64,000 bases of DNA from Enoplosus armatus (GCF_043641665.1 NC_092180.1:27182891-27246890), one strand, 5' to 3'; counted from the first letter of the stretch, positions 13,051 to 24,976 are shown. Program-made: numbers and translations. The notes: a model not told the origin generated them from the sequence alone.

Positions 13051-13719
13051 GTTACAGCGTCTGACCCAGATAAGGATGCTGACCAGGAGGCCCTGCGTTA
13101 CTCTCTCCATGGCCAAGGTGCAGAGAGTGAATTCGTAATTGATGAGGTCACAGGCAAGATCTACGCCCAGCGGACCCTGGACCGCGAGGAGCGCGCCGTG
13201 TGGCGTTTCGTCGTCTTGGCAACAGACGAGGGCGGTGAAGGCCTGACGGGCTTCACAGATGTCATCATCAATGTGTGGGACATCAATGACAATGCGCCCG
13301 TCTTCACCTGTGCCCCCAGCTGCCACGGGGAGGTGGCCGAGAACTCCGTAGTGGGGACATCTGTGATGGAGATGACAGCCACCGACCTGGACGACTCAGC
13401 TGTCGGGCAGAACGCTGTGCTCTCTTACAGGATTATGGGCAGTTTAGATGCCACTAACATCGAGGTGGGAGGAGTGCCTACCTTCTCAGAAATGTTCACT
13501 ATCAACCCCACCACAGGGACAATCACTGTTGCCATGGGCGGTCTGGACAGAGAGCAGGTTGAGACCTACCTCCTCGTCGTGGAGGCCAGAGATGGGGGAG
13601 GAATGACAGGAACTGGAACTGCCACCATTCAAATCAAGGATGTGAACGATCATGCTCCAAGATTCACTGATCACTCCTGCCTGGCAAGGATCTCTGAGAA
13701 TGCAGAGCCTAATGCAGAG
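13051..13719 (+). CDS. Cadherin exon 3: most of two EC repeats
   Basis: Largest exon in the window: 223 codons, phase 0 at both ends, acceptor ttgtag, donor gtgggt. It completes one EC repeat (ASDPDKD, TLDREERA, ATDEGG, DINDNAPVF) and codes the whole of the next (VAENSVVGTS, TDLDD, GLDREQ, EARDGG, DVNDHAPRF). The calcium ligands of both repeats look intact. Odd points are a cysteine pair, TCAPSC, at the start of the second repeat and another cysteine (HSCLA) at the start of the third, which may pair between repeats. The exon is GC-rich compared with its introns. A long antisense open frame at 12766-13326 partly overlaps it and is a coding shadow. Residues 95-317. Confidence 0.96.
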
Positions 13720-15663
13720 GTGGGTCAGAAGGGGTTTCCCTGTTGATGAGGCATCATTTCATGAGCTTATTCCACAGAAGCCATATTATTTATTTATTTA
13801 TTTTAAATGACCTCTGCAAATATATACATAGCAGTTGATTATGGATAATGCCATACTTCAGCATCCAACATTTGCCAAAAAGAAAACACACAACAGAGTA
13901 ATACCAAAAACATCAAAGGAAGTACAATTCAGCAGTCTGCATTAAACCCAGGAAAGTCTCCTATTTACAGCAGTTGTAGCACCTATCAGTAGAAGATTCC
14001 AGTTAGGACACAAAACCTTTTAAGGTACCTTGCCTTTGACTTTGAATGTGGTTTCTTAGATACAGTATCAGAATCAGAATTACTTTGTTCTGTGTGTCTT
14101 GCAAGATTTGCAAGAATATCTAGCTTTCCAAAAATAAGTTTAACTATAAAACTTGCAACTTGCATTGTAAAAATTAAACACTTTTTGGTATCTTCACAAA
14201 TCTGAATACACATTAAATCTCCTCTAAGGGATATTTTTCACGTTTTCATTATAATGTGAGAGCCCAACTCTCTGCTTACTATAACCTCACTGTTTTAGTT
14301 CTCAAAGTCATACATATACTGTAAGGTTGTCTCCTAGAAAATATGTAAACAAGCCAGCACTACACTACCTGCTCTGCACATAGTGGCAGAGAGCCCAAGT
14401 AAACCAGTGACTGGCATAAAAATTCAAACATCTGTCAAGCTACAGATACCCATATGTTCTTATAGAAAAAAATAAAAAAACGAGCCAGTTTCACAAGACT
14501 AGACTAGACTTTGACTATATGGCTTAGATCAAACTAATAATCAGACTTCAGACCAATGTCTAAATTAATCCGTTGCACAAAGCTGTTTAGTTATTTACTA
14601 GCTTAAGTGGGACTAATTTGCTGTGAATTCATGGTAAATTGAGACTTTTTTTAAAGCTGAAAATCATTGCTGACTGAGCAAGCACATCAAACTGCATGAA
14701 TTAAGAGAGCTGGATATGGTACCGCCACTCAGCTGTGCTGCCAATTTGTCCCACTAGCCACTCTTGTTAAAAAAGTCCCCTGCGGCCTAAAAAGCATTTT
14801 CCCCATAGAAGACCATTATCAAAGAGACGTCTGTAAAATTATTGACAGGGCACCTGGAGCTGCAAAAAAGGTCAATTATTGCCCTTTGTTCTTTGCATTT
14901 TTAAACCCTGAACGTTTTATATTCGTAAAATATTTCCAGAGTCCACCTGTGTTTTAAAGTGCGTGATGTCATCCCGTTGTAAAGTCCATGGGCCAAGCGG
15001 GAGAAACTCTAACGCGCATATGCAATGGTATGCAAACGCAACAAACAAAGTAGGAAGCCACACAACGTTTTCCGGCTTATGGGCACCATCTTTGAGTCCA
15101 GTATCCAGCTCTTATGATACATCTGTGGTCAAACTGCTCAGCTCCCTTTGCTTCAGCAGAAAATGTTTGCCTTCTGGAAGAATTCAACAGTTACACGGAC
15201 ATTTTACTGGGGAAATAATTCTTAGCTAGCCTGGGTGTAGGGGGGCTAACTTTTCTTTTTAAAATAAGTCATTCTTTATTTTTGTGAAACTGTCTAACTT
15301 GCATTAGACTAATCTAACAGAAAGAATGAGGCTGACCTAACACTGCAGACCAGTCTAAAATATACATGTTGCTCTATGTCTGCTGGTTGTGTAACTAGGC
15401 TGTCTTTTCGGCCCGCATTTTAAAAAGGCACATCATCTACCTTTGGAATATGTTGTCCTGTATGTTCACACAATTCTACTCTGCACCTTCTGGACAACAT
15501 GTTCCCATTTATAGAACTTGTAGAATATTTATAGAATGAATCTGGAGCATGATATTGTCATAATAAAAGCTGTTGGCAACCAGAATTGTCTGCACTAATG
15601 TATCAGAAATGTAAGAAGGGAAATGAGATAGAGCTTATATACTTTATTATCTCTTGTTCTAAG
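13720..15663. other. Intron 3 with a probable dispersed repeat
   Basis: 1944 bp. The part at about 14750-15230 (for example atgtcatcccgttgtaaagt and gggccaagcgggagaaactc) looks like a fish dispersed repeat that I half recognise. A short cagaatcagaattactttgt string at about 14070-14090 resembles LINE 3'-tail sequence. Family names are uncertain. The rest has no recognisable content. Confidence 0.4.
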
Positions 15664-15855
15664 GTCCTGGAGCTTGCTGCAGAGGACAGAGACACTGGAG
15701 AAAATGCCCAGCTGACCTTTAGTGTTGTGGCTGGAGACCAAGAGCAGAAGTTCTACATGGTCAGCCACAAGCAGGAGCAGCACGGCACCCTGAGGCTGAA
15801 GAAACGCCTGGACTATGAACGGCACAGCGAGCAGAGGTTCAACCTCACACTGAAG
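15664..15855 (+). CDS. Cadherin exon 4: middle of an EC repeat
   Basis: 64 codons, phase 0 at both ends, acceptor ttctaag, donor gtatgt. It encodes AEDRDTGENAQLTFSV, a typical DxD/GxNA strand, followed by RLDYERHSEQRFNLTLK. The calcium motif is LDYE, not LDRE, as in exon 1. NLT at residue 377 is a possible N-glycosylation site. The exon fits exactly between SENAEPNAE of exon 3 and VEDLDFSS of exon 5 to make one EC repeat of about 108 residues (300-407). Residues 318-381. Confidence 0.94.
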
Positions 15856-16809
15856 GTATGTGGAAGCTGTTCAAAAAGCCCTGTTCAACCACACAGTCTT
15901 TCACTATTGGAGATTACTTTGAGTCAGCTTCTGTACCATGTCTTTCTCTTATTAATGAGGTTTAATTTCACTTTTGCGGAAGGAACCTTCAGCGAAGGGT
16001 ACGCAGCAGGTGTGAAGGGGATATAGAGTCAAGACTGACAGAAACCAGATGATGAACAGCACTTTGGTTCCTCATCTTGAAGTGTTGAAAACATGAAATG
16101 GATTTTAGTAGGCCTCTGAAGTTTGGGTACATTCACGTACAGTATGTTCCTGGAAAGTTTTTAGAATTGTTCAAACTGATGTTGAAAATAGAAAAAGTTA
16201 TGGGAAATTCCGTAAGCATTGAAGTCAGAGTTATTTGTTTTTCTTCAGCACTCGTAAATCCCTCAAACCAACCTGTCAGCCCCTCCGTCAAAAGGCAAGA
16301 CAAAGAATTTCAAGGTGAAGAGGATGCTATGAAGCCAGCCAAACAGAAGGTGTCATATGTCAGTTACAGACAGGAACTTTAAAGCTCCACAAAGCAACTT
16401 TTCATATTGGTGGCGGTGAGACGTAGCTGTTGGGAAAGATCCAGAAATTATATAAGGTGATATAGAGATCCGCTGCAGCACTCGTGCACACAATTGTGGA
16501 AGGTGTGATATTGCATTATAGCCAAAGGTGTAAAAGAATATCAAAAAATGATAACAGGGGGCTGATCTCTGTTCATGTTAGTTTGTTTTTTTGGATTTTT
16601 CACTCGTTCTTGGTAGAATGTTCCAACTGCTGACTATGCACATCAGAAATATTAGAGGCAAAGATTACAATTAATTACAATCACAATTACAGTAGGGTTC
16701 CCTGGAAAGATTGCAGCCTAGCCTGGCCTCATTAGATAAGATAAGATGCCTTTACATTTAAATCTTGCCTAAACTGCACTTGTATGACACTTCAGACTTC
16801 GTGTTTCAG
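15856..16809. other. Intron 4
   Basis: 954 bp, donor gtatgt and acceptor tttcag. No element or exon recognised. Confidence 0.65.
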
Positions 16810-17253
16810 GTTGAAGACCTTGACTTCTCCAGCCTTCTGCACTGTGTGGTGGAGGTGGAGGACTACAATGACCACGCTCCTGTCTTCATTCCACACTTCC
16901 TGTCTCTCGCCCCGCTACCTGAGGACGTCACCGTGGGAACCAGTGTGGCACGTTTGGTGGCCAGTGACTCTGATTCAGGACAGAACCGCGACATCACCTA
17001 TAGTCTATCAGAGGACTCCGATCCTGAGGGGCTGTTCACCATCGACCAGTCCGGTGTACTCTCTGTGGCCAGGCCTCTGGATCGGGAGGGGATACCCCAG
17101 CATCACTTGGTTGTCATAGCAACCGATCACGGTGCTCCACCTCTCACGGGCAGTGCCACAGTCCAGCTGCCTCTGTTGGATGTGAATGATAACGGACCAG
17201 AGTTTGAGGCGACATATGCCCCGATAGTCTTTGAGAATGTGGCCGGACCACAG
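16810..17253 (+). CDS. Cadherin exon 5: end of one EC repeat and nearly all of the next
   Basis: 148 codons, phase 0 at both ends, acceptor tttcag, donor gtaggc. It starts VEDLDFSSLLHC, a strand also found in Drosophila DN-cadherin as I remember it, then EDYNDHAPVF closes the repeat. The following EC repeat has PEDVTVGTS, SDSDSGQN, PLDREG, ATDHGAPPL and DVNDNGPEF, a complete set of calcium-binding motifs. The end of the exon (FENVAGPQ) starts the last EC repeat. Residues 382-529. Only 121 bp of intron separate it from exon 6. Confidence 0.96.
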
Positions 17254-17374
17254 GTAGGCTTTTTAATTTTATTAACTTTATTAGTATTTTATTAATTTCT
17301 ATTCATTGGTGATATGGATGAAAACATCCAACCAGAGCAAGTCACAACCCCTTATGCTCTCCCTCCTTGTTTAG

Positions 17375-17705
17375 GTAGTAAGGTTGAACCAAACGTCGAC
17401 CCTCCTCCGAGCTGTGGACCATGACTCTCCAGAGAATGGCCCGCCCTTCCACTTCACTGTCCCCTCCGAGTATCGCCACAGCAATGACTTCTACCTCCAG
17501 GACAACCTAAATGGCACGGCGACACTAACTGCTCTGAGGACATTTGACCGCGAGCGCCAGAAGGAGTTCCTTATTCCTATTATCATGAGCGACAGTGGCC
17601 ATCCAGCTAAAACAGTGACCAGCACCCTGACAGTGACCATCGGTGACCAAAATGACCACGCACATCTGGCGGGGGAGAAGAAGATTTTCATCAATAGTCA
17701 CCGAG
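17375..17705 (+). CDS. Cadherin exon 6: last EC repeat
   Basis: 110 codons plus one base, donor gtgaga. Three AG dinucleotides lie close together at the start (ending 17374, 17378, 17382). Only the first keeps the frame from exon 5; starting after the second gives an immediate TAA and after the third changes frame, so 17375 is chosen. Motifs are VDHDSPENGP, TFDRERQ, SDSGHP and a closing DQNDHAHL. The usual proline of the linker is replaced and the linker is not canonical, as expected at the junction with the membrane-proximal region. NQT (534) and NGT (575) are possible N-glycosylation sites. Residues 530-639. Confidence 0.94.
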
Positions 17706-17774
17706 GTGAGAGGGTCATCTCAAAGACACAGAAATAGATTGAGAAAGTATTGAAGCTCTGGACTATATAGATAC

Positions 17775-18286
17775 TAGGGCTGCACGATTGTGGCCAAAAT
17801 GATAATCACGATTATCTTGATCAACATTGAGATCACAATTATTTATCACCATTATTCATTGATTTTAGGGACAAAATATTTTTTATACTTTGACATTCAA
17901 ATAAACCGAGCACTGCTTTCACTTCCATGTCGTGCTACATTCCTGCTAATGTACAAATCTTTGCATCAAAATGAGACCGGTCCCTACTCACCGTGCATCT
18001 CCTGGAAGCAGAACATAAATAAAACTGACAGCTCCCCGAAAGCAAAGCCTAAACAAAGTGTGGAGATGGGTCGGGCTATGCGAGACTACCCCAAAAGTTG
18101 AACCAAAACATCTCCATCGCTCCCTGGTTGCTGGCTGTTAGTTTGGGAAGTGCTTGATTTGATATGCAGTTTTCTACGAGCAGGGCGCGCACTGTAAACG
18201 TTAGTGTCGCAGTCGATCGCCTTCATTTAATTGTGGGAAGCCAAAATCGGGATCGAGATTAATATCCGATTAATTGTGCAGCCCTG
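17775..18286. mobile_element. Non-autonomous hAT-type element with target duplication
   Basis: The left end tagggctgcacgatt is matched in inverted form at the right end (aattgtgcagccctg), 13 of 15 bases. The flanks are atagatac (17767-17774) and ataggtac (18287-18294), an 8-bp target duplication with one mismatch, the length expected for hAT transposons. The interior of about 480 bp has an AT-rich inverted subterminal zone (ataatcacgattat) and no transposase. It lies in intron 6 of the cadherin gene, 70 bp after exon 6. Confidence 0.85.
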
Positions 18287-18294
18287 ATAGGTAC

Positions 18295-19439
18295 TAATAA
18301 ATAAAGTTACTGTCTTCATCTACTTTTTCAAGCACATGTTGCTCTCAAAGGTAGTTTTCTATTTCTGTAGGTGAAGTTCACACTGCCAGTCAATTGATTC
18401 CTCGTCAGTGTGCAGTGATTAACACACAGACGCACACCTTTTTCACTGTGTTTTTCACCTCTGCCTCAACCCCCTCACTGTCACCACATTATCATTGTCC
18501 GCACGATCGGCGCTTAGTCAGGATCACTCCCATGGTGCTGTTCTAAGGGTCACAAAGGCAGGCCATTGCTCGCTTTGAAATGCTATTAATCACAGCCATA
18601 ACGTTTATTCTTCCTCAGCATATTGCATGTCTGGTATAAGGCTTACAAACAAAACACATATACGAGAGCATCTGGCCCCAGATGACAGTGAATCTCTTTG
18701 TGTCACAAAAAAGTCTGCGCACCATTTTGCCAGGCTTGTATTCAATCCTGTGTTTTGTTCATCATTTGAGTCAGGTGTTATATTTCGCCAACTCTGCAAG
18801 ATGAACAGGTATTTGCATCCCCTCCCACCAAATAATAAAATGCCTTGTTACTTCTCTGTCTGTCTCAATACATACCTTTTGTCCGTATTCTTACACCCAA
18901 ATTAACTGGAAAAATAGCCACTTTTGCCATTGAAAGCCATGAATGCTAACAGATTGTTTTCAGTGGTGTCTAACTTTTCCCTCAGCGTCTGGCAAAGACA
19001 AACAAGGCTCAAATTTCACGTGTCAAGGTCTGCCTTTAAATTTTGAAGGGTACCCCCGGAATGATTTCCACACGGTTCAGAGAGTGAGGAGTCGAAGGAG
19101 AGGGAGTGAAAACGATAACAGGTCTCTCCACATGATTATAATCATTATGCATTCAAACAGCATTTCCTGTTAGACGTTTCCTCCTCCCTATGCCAACCAC
19201 CTCCAACGTCACTTGGTTTATGTCACGATTTTCAAGGCTCTTCCTCTCGATGTATGGTATTACTGGTATTGCAGGCACACAACACATGCAGAACATACTT
19301 AAATGCCTGTACATGGAGAAACACCTTTTCTTACCCTGAAAGTTTTCCTGAATAAATGGAAGGCCAGAGTTGTACGCATCATTGTTTAAAATACGAAACT
19401 GATGAACTGATGTTTTGTTTTTGTTTTTCCCATTATTAG
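18295..19439. other. Remainder of intron 6
   Basis: No exon or element recognised. The final T-rich tract (ttttgtttttgtttttcccattattag) is a strong acceptor for exon 7. Confidence 0.6.
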
Positions 19440-19533
19440 GCCGTATGCCAACTACGGTGCTTGGAAAGGTCTACTCCCCTGACCCCGACGACTGGGACAA
19501 CAAGACCTACGTCTTTGAAGGACACGTGCCAAG
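19440..19533 (+). CDS. Cadherin exon 7: start of the primitive classic cadherin domain
   Basis: Short exon of 94 bases: two bases complete a glycine codon, 30 codons follow, then AG is completed to serine by exon 8. The acceptor is attattag and the donor gtaaat. The protein, GRMPTTVLGKVYSPDPDDWD, then an NKT sequon (residue 660) and VFEGHVP, matches the DLDDWD-type segment that follows the last EC repeat in type III cadherins. This was the first clear sign that the gene is not an ordinary type I/II cadherin. Residues 640-670. Confidence 0.9.
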
Positions 19534-22500
19534 GTAAATAATGTGACCCTTCATGAACCATTCATGCTGGATTCAGGGCATTTTGTTCCCTGAGTCAAGT
19601 TGCATTTCCCAGCTAATCTTGCAGCACACTTTGTTGTGATTGATTTAGACATTTAAATAATGCAAAACAACAACACCAGATGTTTGTTGCACTATGATTT
19701 ATTCTGGAGACTTTTCTGCTAACAAAGTCCCTCACACTTTACAGAACTCAAACTGTCACCTTTTGATTTTTTTTGCTGGCTCGCAACAGCTTTTTTGGAA
19801 AATTTTTATTCAGTGTTTTATATTTTCATTTTATGCAATTTGATGACAGTAGACCTACTTTCTTGTTGGCAATGTGGTCAGCAATCAACTACCCAGGTGC
19901 ATCCTTGATGTATTGATTAAGCTACAACCTCTTCATTAAATCGTGATAATTCTGTAATGTGTTGTTCAATTTCTTTTTTTTTCTCCATTAACCTGCCATC
20001 CTGTCCAATTTTCCTCCACAGGTTGATTCTAATTTCCTCATTCCCTACCCCACTTTCCTTGTTCTCCCGTCTATGCTAATGTTGTTGTGGTTTCCTGCTA
20101 TTGGATGTGGAGGTTCTGGTCTGTTTCTGAAAATTGAGACTTGCCTCTGCCAAAAGTCCCAAGTCCCAAACATCACATACAGTGACACTCCAGCACCCCA
20201 CGACAGCCTGTCTTCAACTTCCAAACTGAGCTGAACTCAAAATGACAAACGTTTCTCCCTTCTCTCTCAAAGTCAAAGTTCAGCTCATACAGAGGACTGG
20301 GTGCAATAAGAGGCATTAACATTTGATGACAGCTCTCATCTCGTGGTGTTTCAAACCGAAGTCGAGTTCAGAACACATTGTCTTTCACTGCTACTAAATG
20401 GAGCCTATCATACCTCCTTCTGGCCTGCTTTATATATTTCCGATTCAGTGTGTAAAATCAACCACAATCGCTGTTGTTCACAGTGAGTGTGTAGTGTTCA
20501 GTGTTTGGTGTTTCGGATCAAGAGGTTGTATTGTAGTTGTATCTACCGTGTTGCTTGGTTAAACAAACAGCACAGAAAGGACATTTGTATTGTGATTTAG
20601 AACATCAATGCATCGTATAGTAAAAGTTTTACTGCAAGTGCCCTACTCTGACTCGAATAGAGGTGGCCAATATTGTAAGTAATTGACATAAATGTCAATG
20701 AAATCATTAAATTGGGAAGTACCAAGTGGGAAAGCATTGGTGGTTTTGCTGGAGATGTAAAATTGTCTTCCAGTGAAACCTGGAATTAAGTGCTAGACTT
20801 AAGACGTAATCTACAGACCACAGCATATGCTGTAAAATGAGTTAATGTGGCCCTTGTCTCTACAAGGGGTTTATTATTTGATTTGCCAAGGTTCTGCCTT
20901 GGATTTCCTATGTAATTAAACTTGAATGAGCTCATTTACTGTACAAGGGGAGCATGGAGACAAGGAGCAAGTGAAATTGCTTCCTCGCATGTCTTTGTGC
21001 CTATTAGTCAGTCTCATTTTCCCCCTTGCCTCCCTCTCCCTAATGCACCGTCTCTGCTCACTTTCTATTATTGTCCCAGAGGGCAATTGGTTTACAGCAG
21101 AAAACAGAGTAAACACTAAAACACAGAATAAAACACAGAGTAAAACACATGGCTGAGGGGGATAAAAGAGTATTTATACCGGCCTGTCTTCATCTTGGAC
21201 AATTGGAACAGGTCCTGCAGGCAAGTGGACTGGGGCTTTACTTGTATGTTGAGCCTTTATATCAAGTAGCTTGCACAGACACATCTGCTTCACTCATGTT
21301 AGATACACGTTTGGAGTAGAAGGTAATGCACATTATACCTTGTGTCCCGAAGAAAAAGCTGGATCCCGGTCCACAATGAACGTACTGGCTCACCTGTCAG
21401 GGCTCAATGCATTTCCATAAAAAAAGTTAGAGTTACATTATAGCAAAGTTTCGCTTTGTTCATATACTGCTGATTTGTGTTCGGAAAGTGTGTGGTGGCA
21501 AGCAGGCCCTAAGTTTGAAAGCAGACCGTGATGACACTGTAAACTGCAAAACCCTGTTGCCAGCTGAGAACATTGATGTTGAAAACTTGCAAAATCCCAG
21601 ACTACCTTCAGCGACAACTTGAGAAGTCCCAAGCCGATCCTAATGATCAGTGTGGCGGATAGGGGTTTTATGGATTGGCTAAAATAAGGCTGGTCCCTTC
21701 CTGCCTGTACTCCACCGGGTTTTGTCCACCTGCAAGTGTCGCAGCGCTGCTCTCCTTTGGCTGGCATTTGATATTGATTGTATGATAATATTAGTTCTAT
21801 GAACACAGGCATACAGTGGAGAAGAGGCCTCCAACATAGAACACATAATCACTGTTCAATTTCAATCCCCGTTAAGCCTTGTTAAAGGGCTGCATGCCCT
21901 GCTGTGACACCAACACTGGACATCCACGGCAGAGCTTATGTATATAATGAGTTGCTACCTGGTTCTGGTTGGCTCTGGCCCTATATCCAACAGGCGGGCT
22001 GGTTAGACTGAAAATTTCTATCCACTTAGCCGGTTACTATGCCAACCTTTGATGGGCAAATAACTGAAATTACTGGTCTCTGCAGACTCACTGAGTCGTT
22101 GGTAATAGCCTAATGACTAATCAGTACCTCGCCAGCTGTCAGTCTTATAGATTCAGCAGCTTGACCCTCTCAGGCTCCGAGCCATAGGAAAAGAGCTCAG
22201 GCTGGGCCACGCAGCTATCACAGAGTTCGCTCGTGGTGAAATTGTTGATGTTGCAGACGCACCAGCCAGTCTTGGATCCTCGTCACATTGTGATCCGCCC
22301 TGCCGGGGAGCTGCAGTAGCCAGGAGACAGGGCAGCAGCTTGAATAACCACAGTCATCCCGGAGCGCTTCAGTGTTGCTTGTTATTGGTAAATACTTCTC
22401 AAAGGGACTGTTGTGTGGAAAGTTGCTATTTAAATCACTGCATGAAAGTGGTGACTGCAGTGGTTGGTGACTTGTTTTGGCTTTCCGAACACTAAGCACT

Positions 22501-22678
22501 TTGTAACGGAAGTTTTGAAAGGTTTACATAAATAAGGTTATCATTATCAATATAAAATCTTATAGGCAAATCTTCACTGTGTTGATTCATGAGGGTGAGA
22601 GCTTGTGTCATTGAGAACAACGGCGTTCTAAATGGACTTTTGTTTTGAACTGGTGTGTTTGTTTGTTCTTTTCCTCAG
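19534..22678. other. Intron 7
   Basis: 3145 bp. No exon recognised. The segment at about 21450-22500 is denser in GC and has short inverted matches at its edges (gttcggaaag near 21479, ctttccgaac near 22480), so it may be an unclassified DNA element of about 1 kb. The open frames in it have no known domain. Confidence 0.4.
21479..22492. repeat. Possible unclassified element bounded by inverted 10-mers
   Basis: gttcggaaag near the left edge and ctttccgaac near the right edge are exact inverted copies about 1 kb apart, and composition between them differs from the AT-rich flanks. A 10-base match can arise by chance, no target duplication was found, and no transposase is visible. Confidence 0.25.
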
Positions 22679-22863
22679 TTACTTCATCCTGAACAAGCGC
22701 ACAGGTTTCCTGATCATCAAGGAGAACGCCCCGCCCGGAACCTATCAGTTCCAGGTCTGTGTGTCTGATGGAGTTTGGCCGGATGCCGTCTCCACTGTCA
22801 CAGTGCACGTGAGAGAGCTGCGAGACGAGGCCATCTACAACTCGGGGTCTCTTCGCCTGGCAG
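22679..22863 (+). CDS. Cadherin exon 8: primitive classic cadherin domain, middle part
   Basis: One base plus 61 codons plus one base. The acceptor is ttcctcag after a T-rich tract, and the donor is gtaaga. It encodes FILNKRTGFLIIKENAPPGT, QVCVSDGVWPDAVSTVTVHV and RELRDEAIYNSGSLRL. The last segment corresponds to the conserved VREI/L..EA...SGS.R motif of DN-cadherin-type proteins. Residues 671-732, with aspartate 733 split between this exon and exon 9. Confidence 0.95.
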
Positions 22864-23059
22864 GTAAGACTGACACTACATAGACGTGCAAACACACACC
22901 CCTGTCTGTCTGCGTCTGGTCAAAATGTGGTCTCTGGTGTCACATGCGAATGTCCTCCTTGATCTTTCTCTGGCTGTCCACTGACTCCCGGTCAATGACC
23001 TTTGACTTCTTCCCAGTCGATGCTGTGCGTGGGTTTGGTCTGGTGTCTGGTGTTGGTTT

Positions 23060-23815
23060 GGTCTGGGCATTACAGTAGTGTATTACTTTTAGCAGTAACA
23101 TAGTAATATAATGTGTTACTAATAGGATTTATTATTACATTTACGATGTCAAGTAACGCGTTACCACCCAAAATTAAATGTTTTTTCTAAGAATTCATCC
23201 GCACTGCGCCATTTCCGCCAGTAAAAATATCCCCTGAAAAGTTTCCTGTTGCTGAAATTGGATGGCTGCAGAGTCCGACTCTACGTTTTCGAACTGGCTA
23301 TACTCCCATTACCTTCAGTTTATCAAAGAAAAGAGCAATTTTGTGTCTTGCAATGTCATCATAGGCTAAATGATAGAAGGGTCTAGGTCTTTTCTTTTTC
23401 ATGTGACTGGCTTACAACCAAAAATATTTAGCCCCATCTCGTAATTTTTCAGACTTTGATCCTTTGCCGGCCTGCCCATCACTGTGTTCAGGGCTATTCG
23501 TTTATTTAAAAAGGTCTAGGCTACTTAATAGTTCTATACATCACACTTATATAAGCCGGCTTCATTAGGCTACACAATATTGGCCACCACTGGATATGTA
23601 ATGAACTTTTATTACCCGCTATGAAACAACATGACCCTCTTCTTTTTTGTAATGCCTAGTAGTACTTCTGCGGTTATTTTGGTGAAAGTAACGCAAATGT
23701 AGTGTAATCAGTAACGCATTACTCTACACAGACAGTAATATTGTAAAGTAAACGTATTACCTTCAAATGAAAGTAACTAGTAATAAGTGATATATTACAT
23801 TTTGAGAGTCTGAGT
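23060..23815. repeat. Probable dispersed repeat with taacg/gttac-rich ends
   Basis: The left part (ttactttagcagtaacatag-like, then aagtaacgcgttacca at about 23151-23166) and the right part (gaaagtaacgcaaatgtagt, cagtaacgcattactc, gaaagtaactagtaataag; 23680-23790) share the aagtaacgcgttac theme common in fish non-autonomous DNA repeats. The arms are loosely inverted. There is no coding capacity. It lies in intron 8. Confidence 0.5.
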
Positions 23816-24976
23816 CCCCCACAGCTGTCGAGGGAGGTGTTATACACCACTCCAGTTTGCAGATGACGTCGGCTGCTTGTTATCATGTGACTGAAGTTGT
23901 ATACTTAGTTGTAACTGAGATAACTCAGTTGCCATAACTTGATCTGTGAAAACCCGGTCCGCTGAGGAAGACCTCGAGGTGTGGTTGAAAGCTTCAGAAA
24001 AAGCTAGTCAGCTGACCTTGAGTTAACATTTTTGGTCAAATAACTGTTTATTAACAATATTATGATATATTTATAATATACAAGACATCAGTCCACCACT
24101 CTTTTACCAATGTCTGTACATTTTTAAAAGATTGCGCTTTCAACAGCACTCATAGTGGATTAAGTGAAGACCAGATATGTACGCAGAATGCCGTTAATGG
24201 CAATTAAGTTAAAGTTCCGACCATTCTACAGGAGTGTAACTTCCTCTGAAAATGACCTTTCTCCCTATAAAGACTGACCATGTAAAATATGTATGACACT
24301 CCCTGGTCCCCCCAAATCTGTCCTTGACTTAATTTCCAGTTCAGCTTTGGGCTGTTTCAAGTGGCACTCCTCTGAGTTATTTTGACATTCCACTCAAGTG
24401 CTTGACCCCTTGGATTATGGCCTTCCAAGCGGATTGGCCTGTGGCATTCACGCTATTACAGCAAAAGGTAGGACCCACAATGACACCAATTTGTGATTAG
24501 CTGATGAAATTCAATGTTGCCTACAAACTTAAACTGTGCTGAACGGAGTACTGCTGACAAGGGAGCGGTGGCGAATGTGGTCATTATTCACAGACTTTTC
24601 TCCAGTCATAGAAAATTAATGAGCACTGATTACTGTTTGCTCTAGCTGTTTGCAGTGTTTCAAAGGACTGTCGCACTCTCAGTTAAAGATGTTTCCTTAG
24701 CAAAAGATTACACCCATTATTAATCCCTCTCCCCTGACTCATGGGATCTCAGCTGTCGTTGGCGCGCACACAGAAAAGCCTGTTTCTATTACTTATGCTG
24801 GCAAAATAATTAGTCGATTTTGCTCAGCCAGCACATTCTCCTCACATGTTGAGCAGCATCCATCATTACCTGAGGTACAGCACATCGGCTGTCTGTTCAG
24901 AATTAAATTTGCTTTAGAGAAATGGGACATGGCTGAAGGATTTTTATGATTTCAGAGATATTGAAATAGAAGCAGA

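Noticed and set aside
12766..13326. Open frame of 186 codons on the minus strand
   Set aside because: Its upper half overlaps exon 3 in antisense and its lower half lies in intron 2. The peptide has no known domain, and it is a shadow of the GC-rich coding exon.
17379..17383. Alternative start of exon 6 at the second or third AG
   Set aside because: Second gives an immediate stop, third shifts out of frame; the first AG is the only one that keeps the EC repeat.
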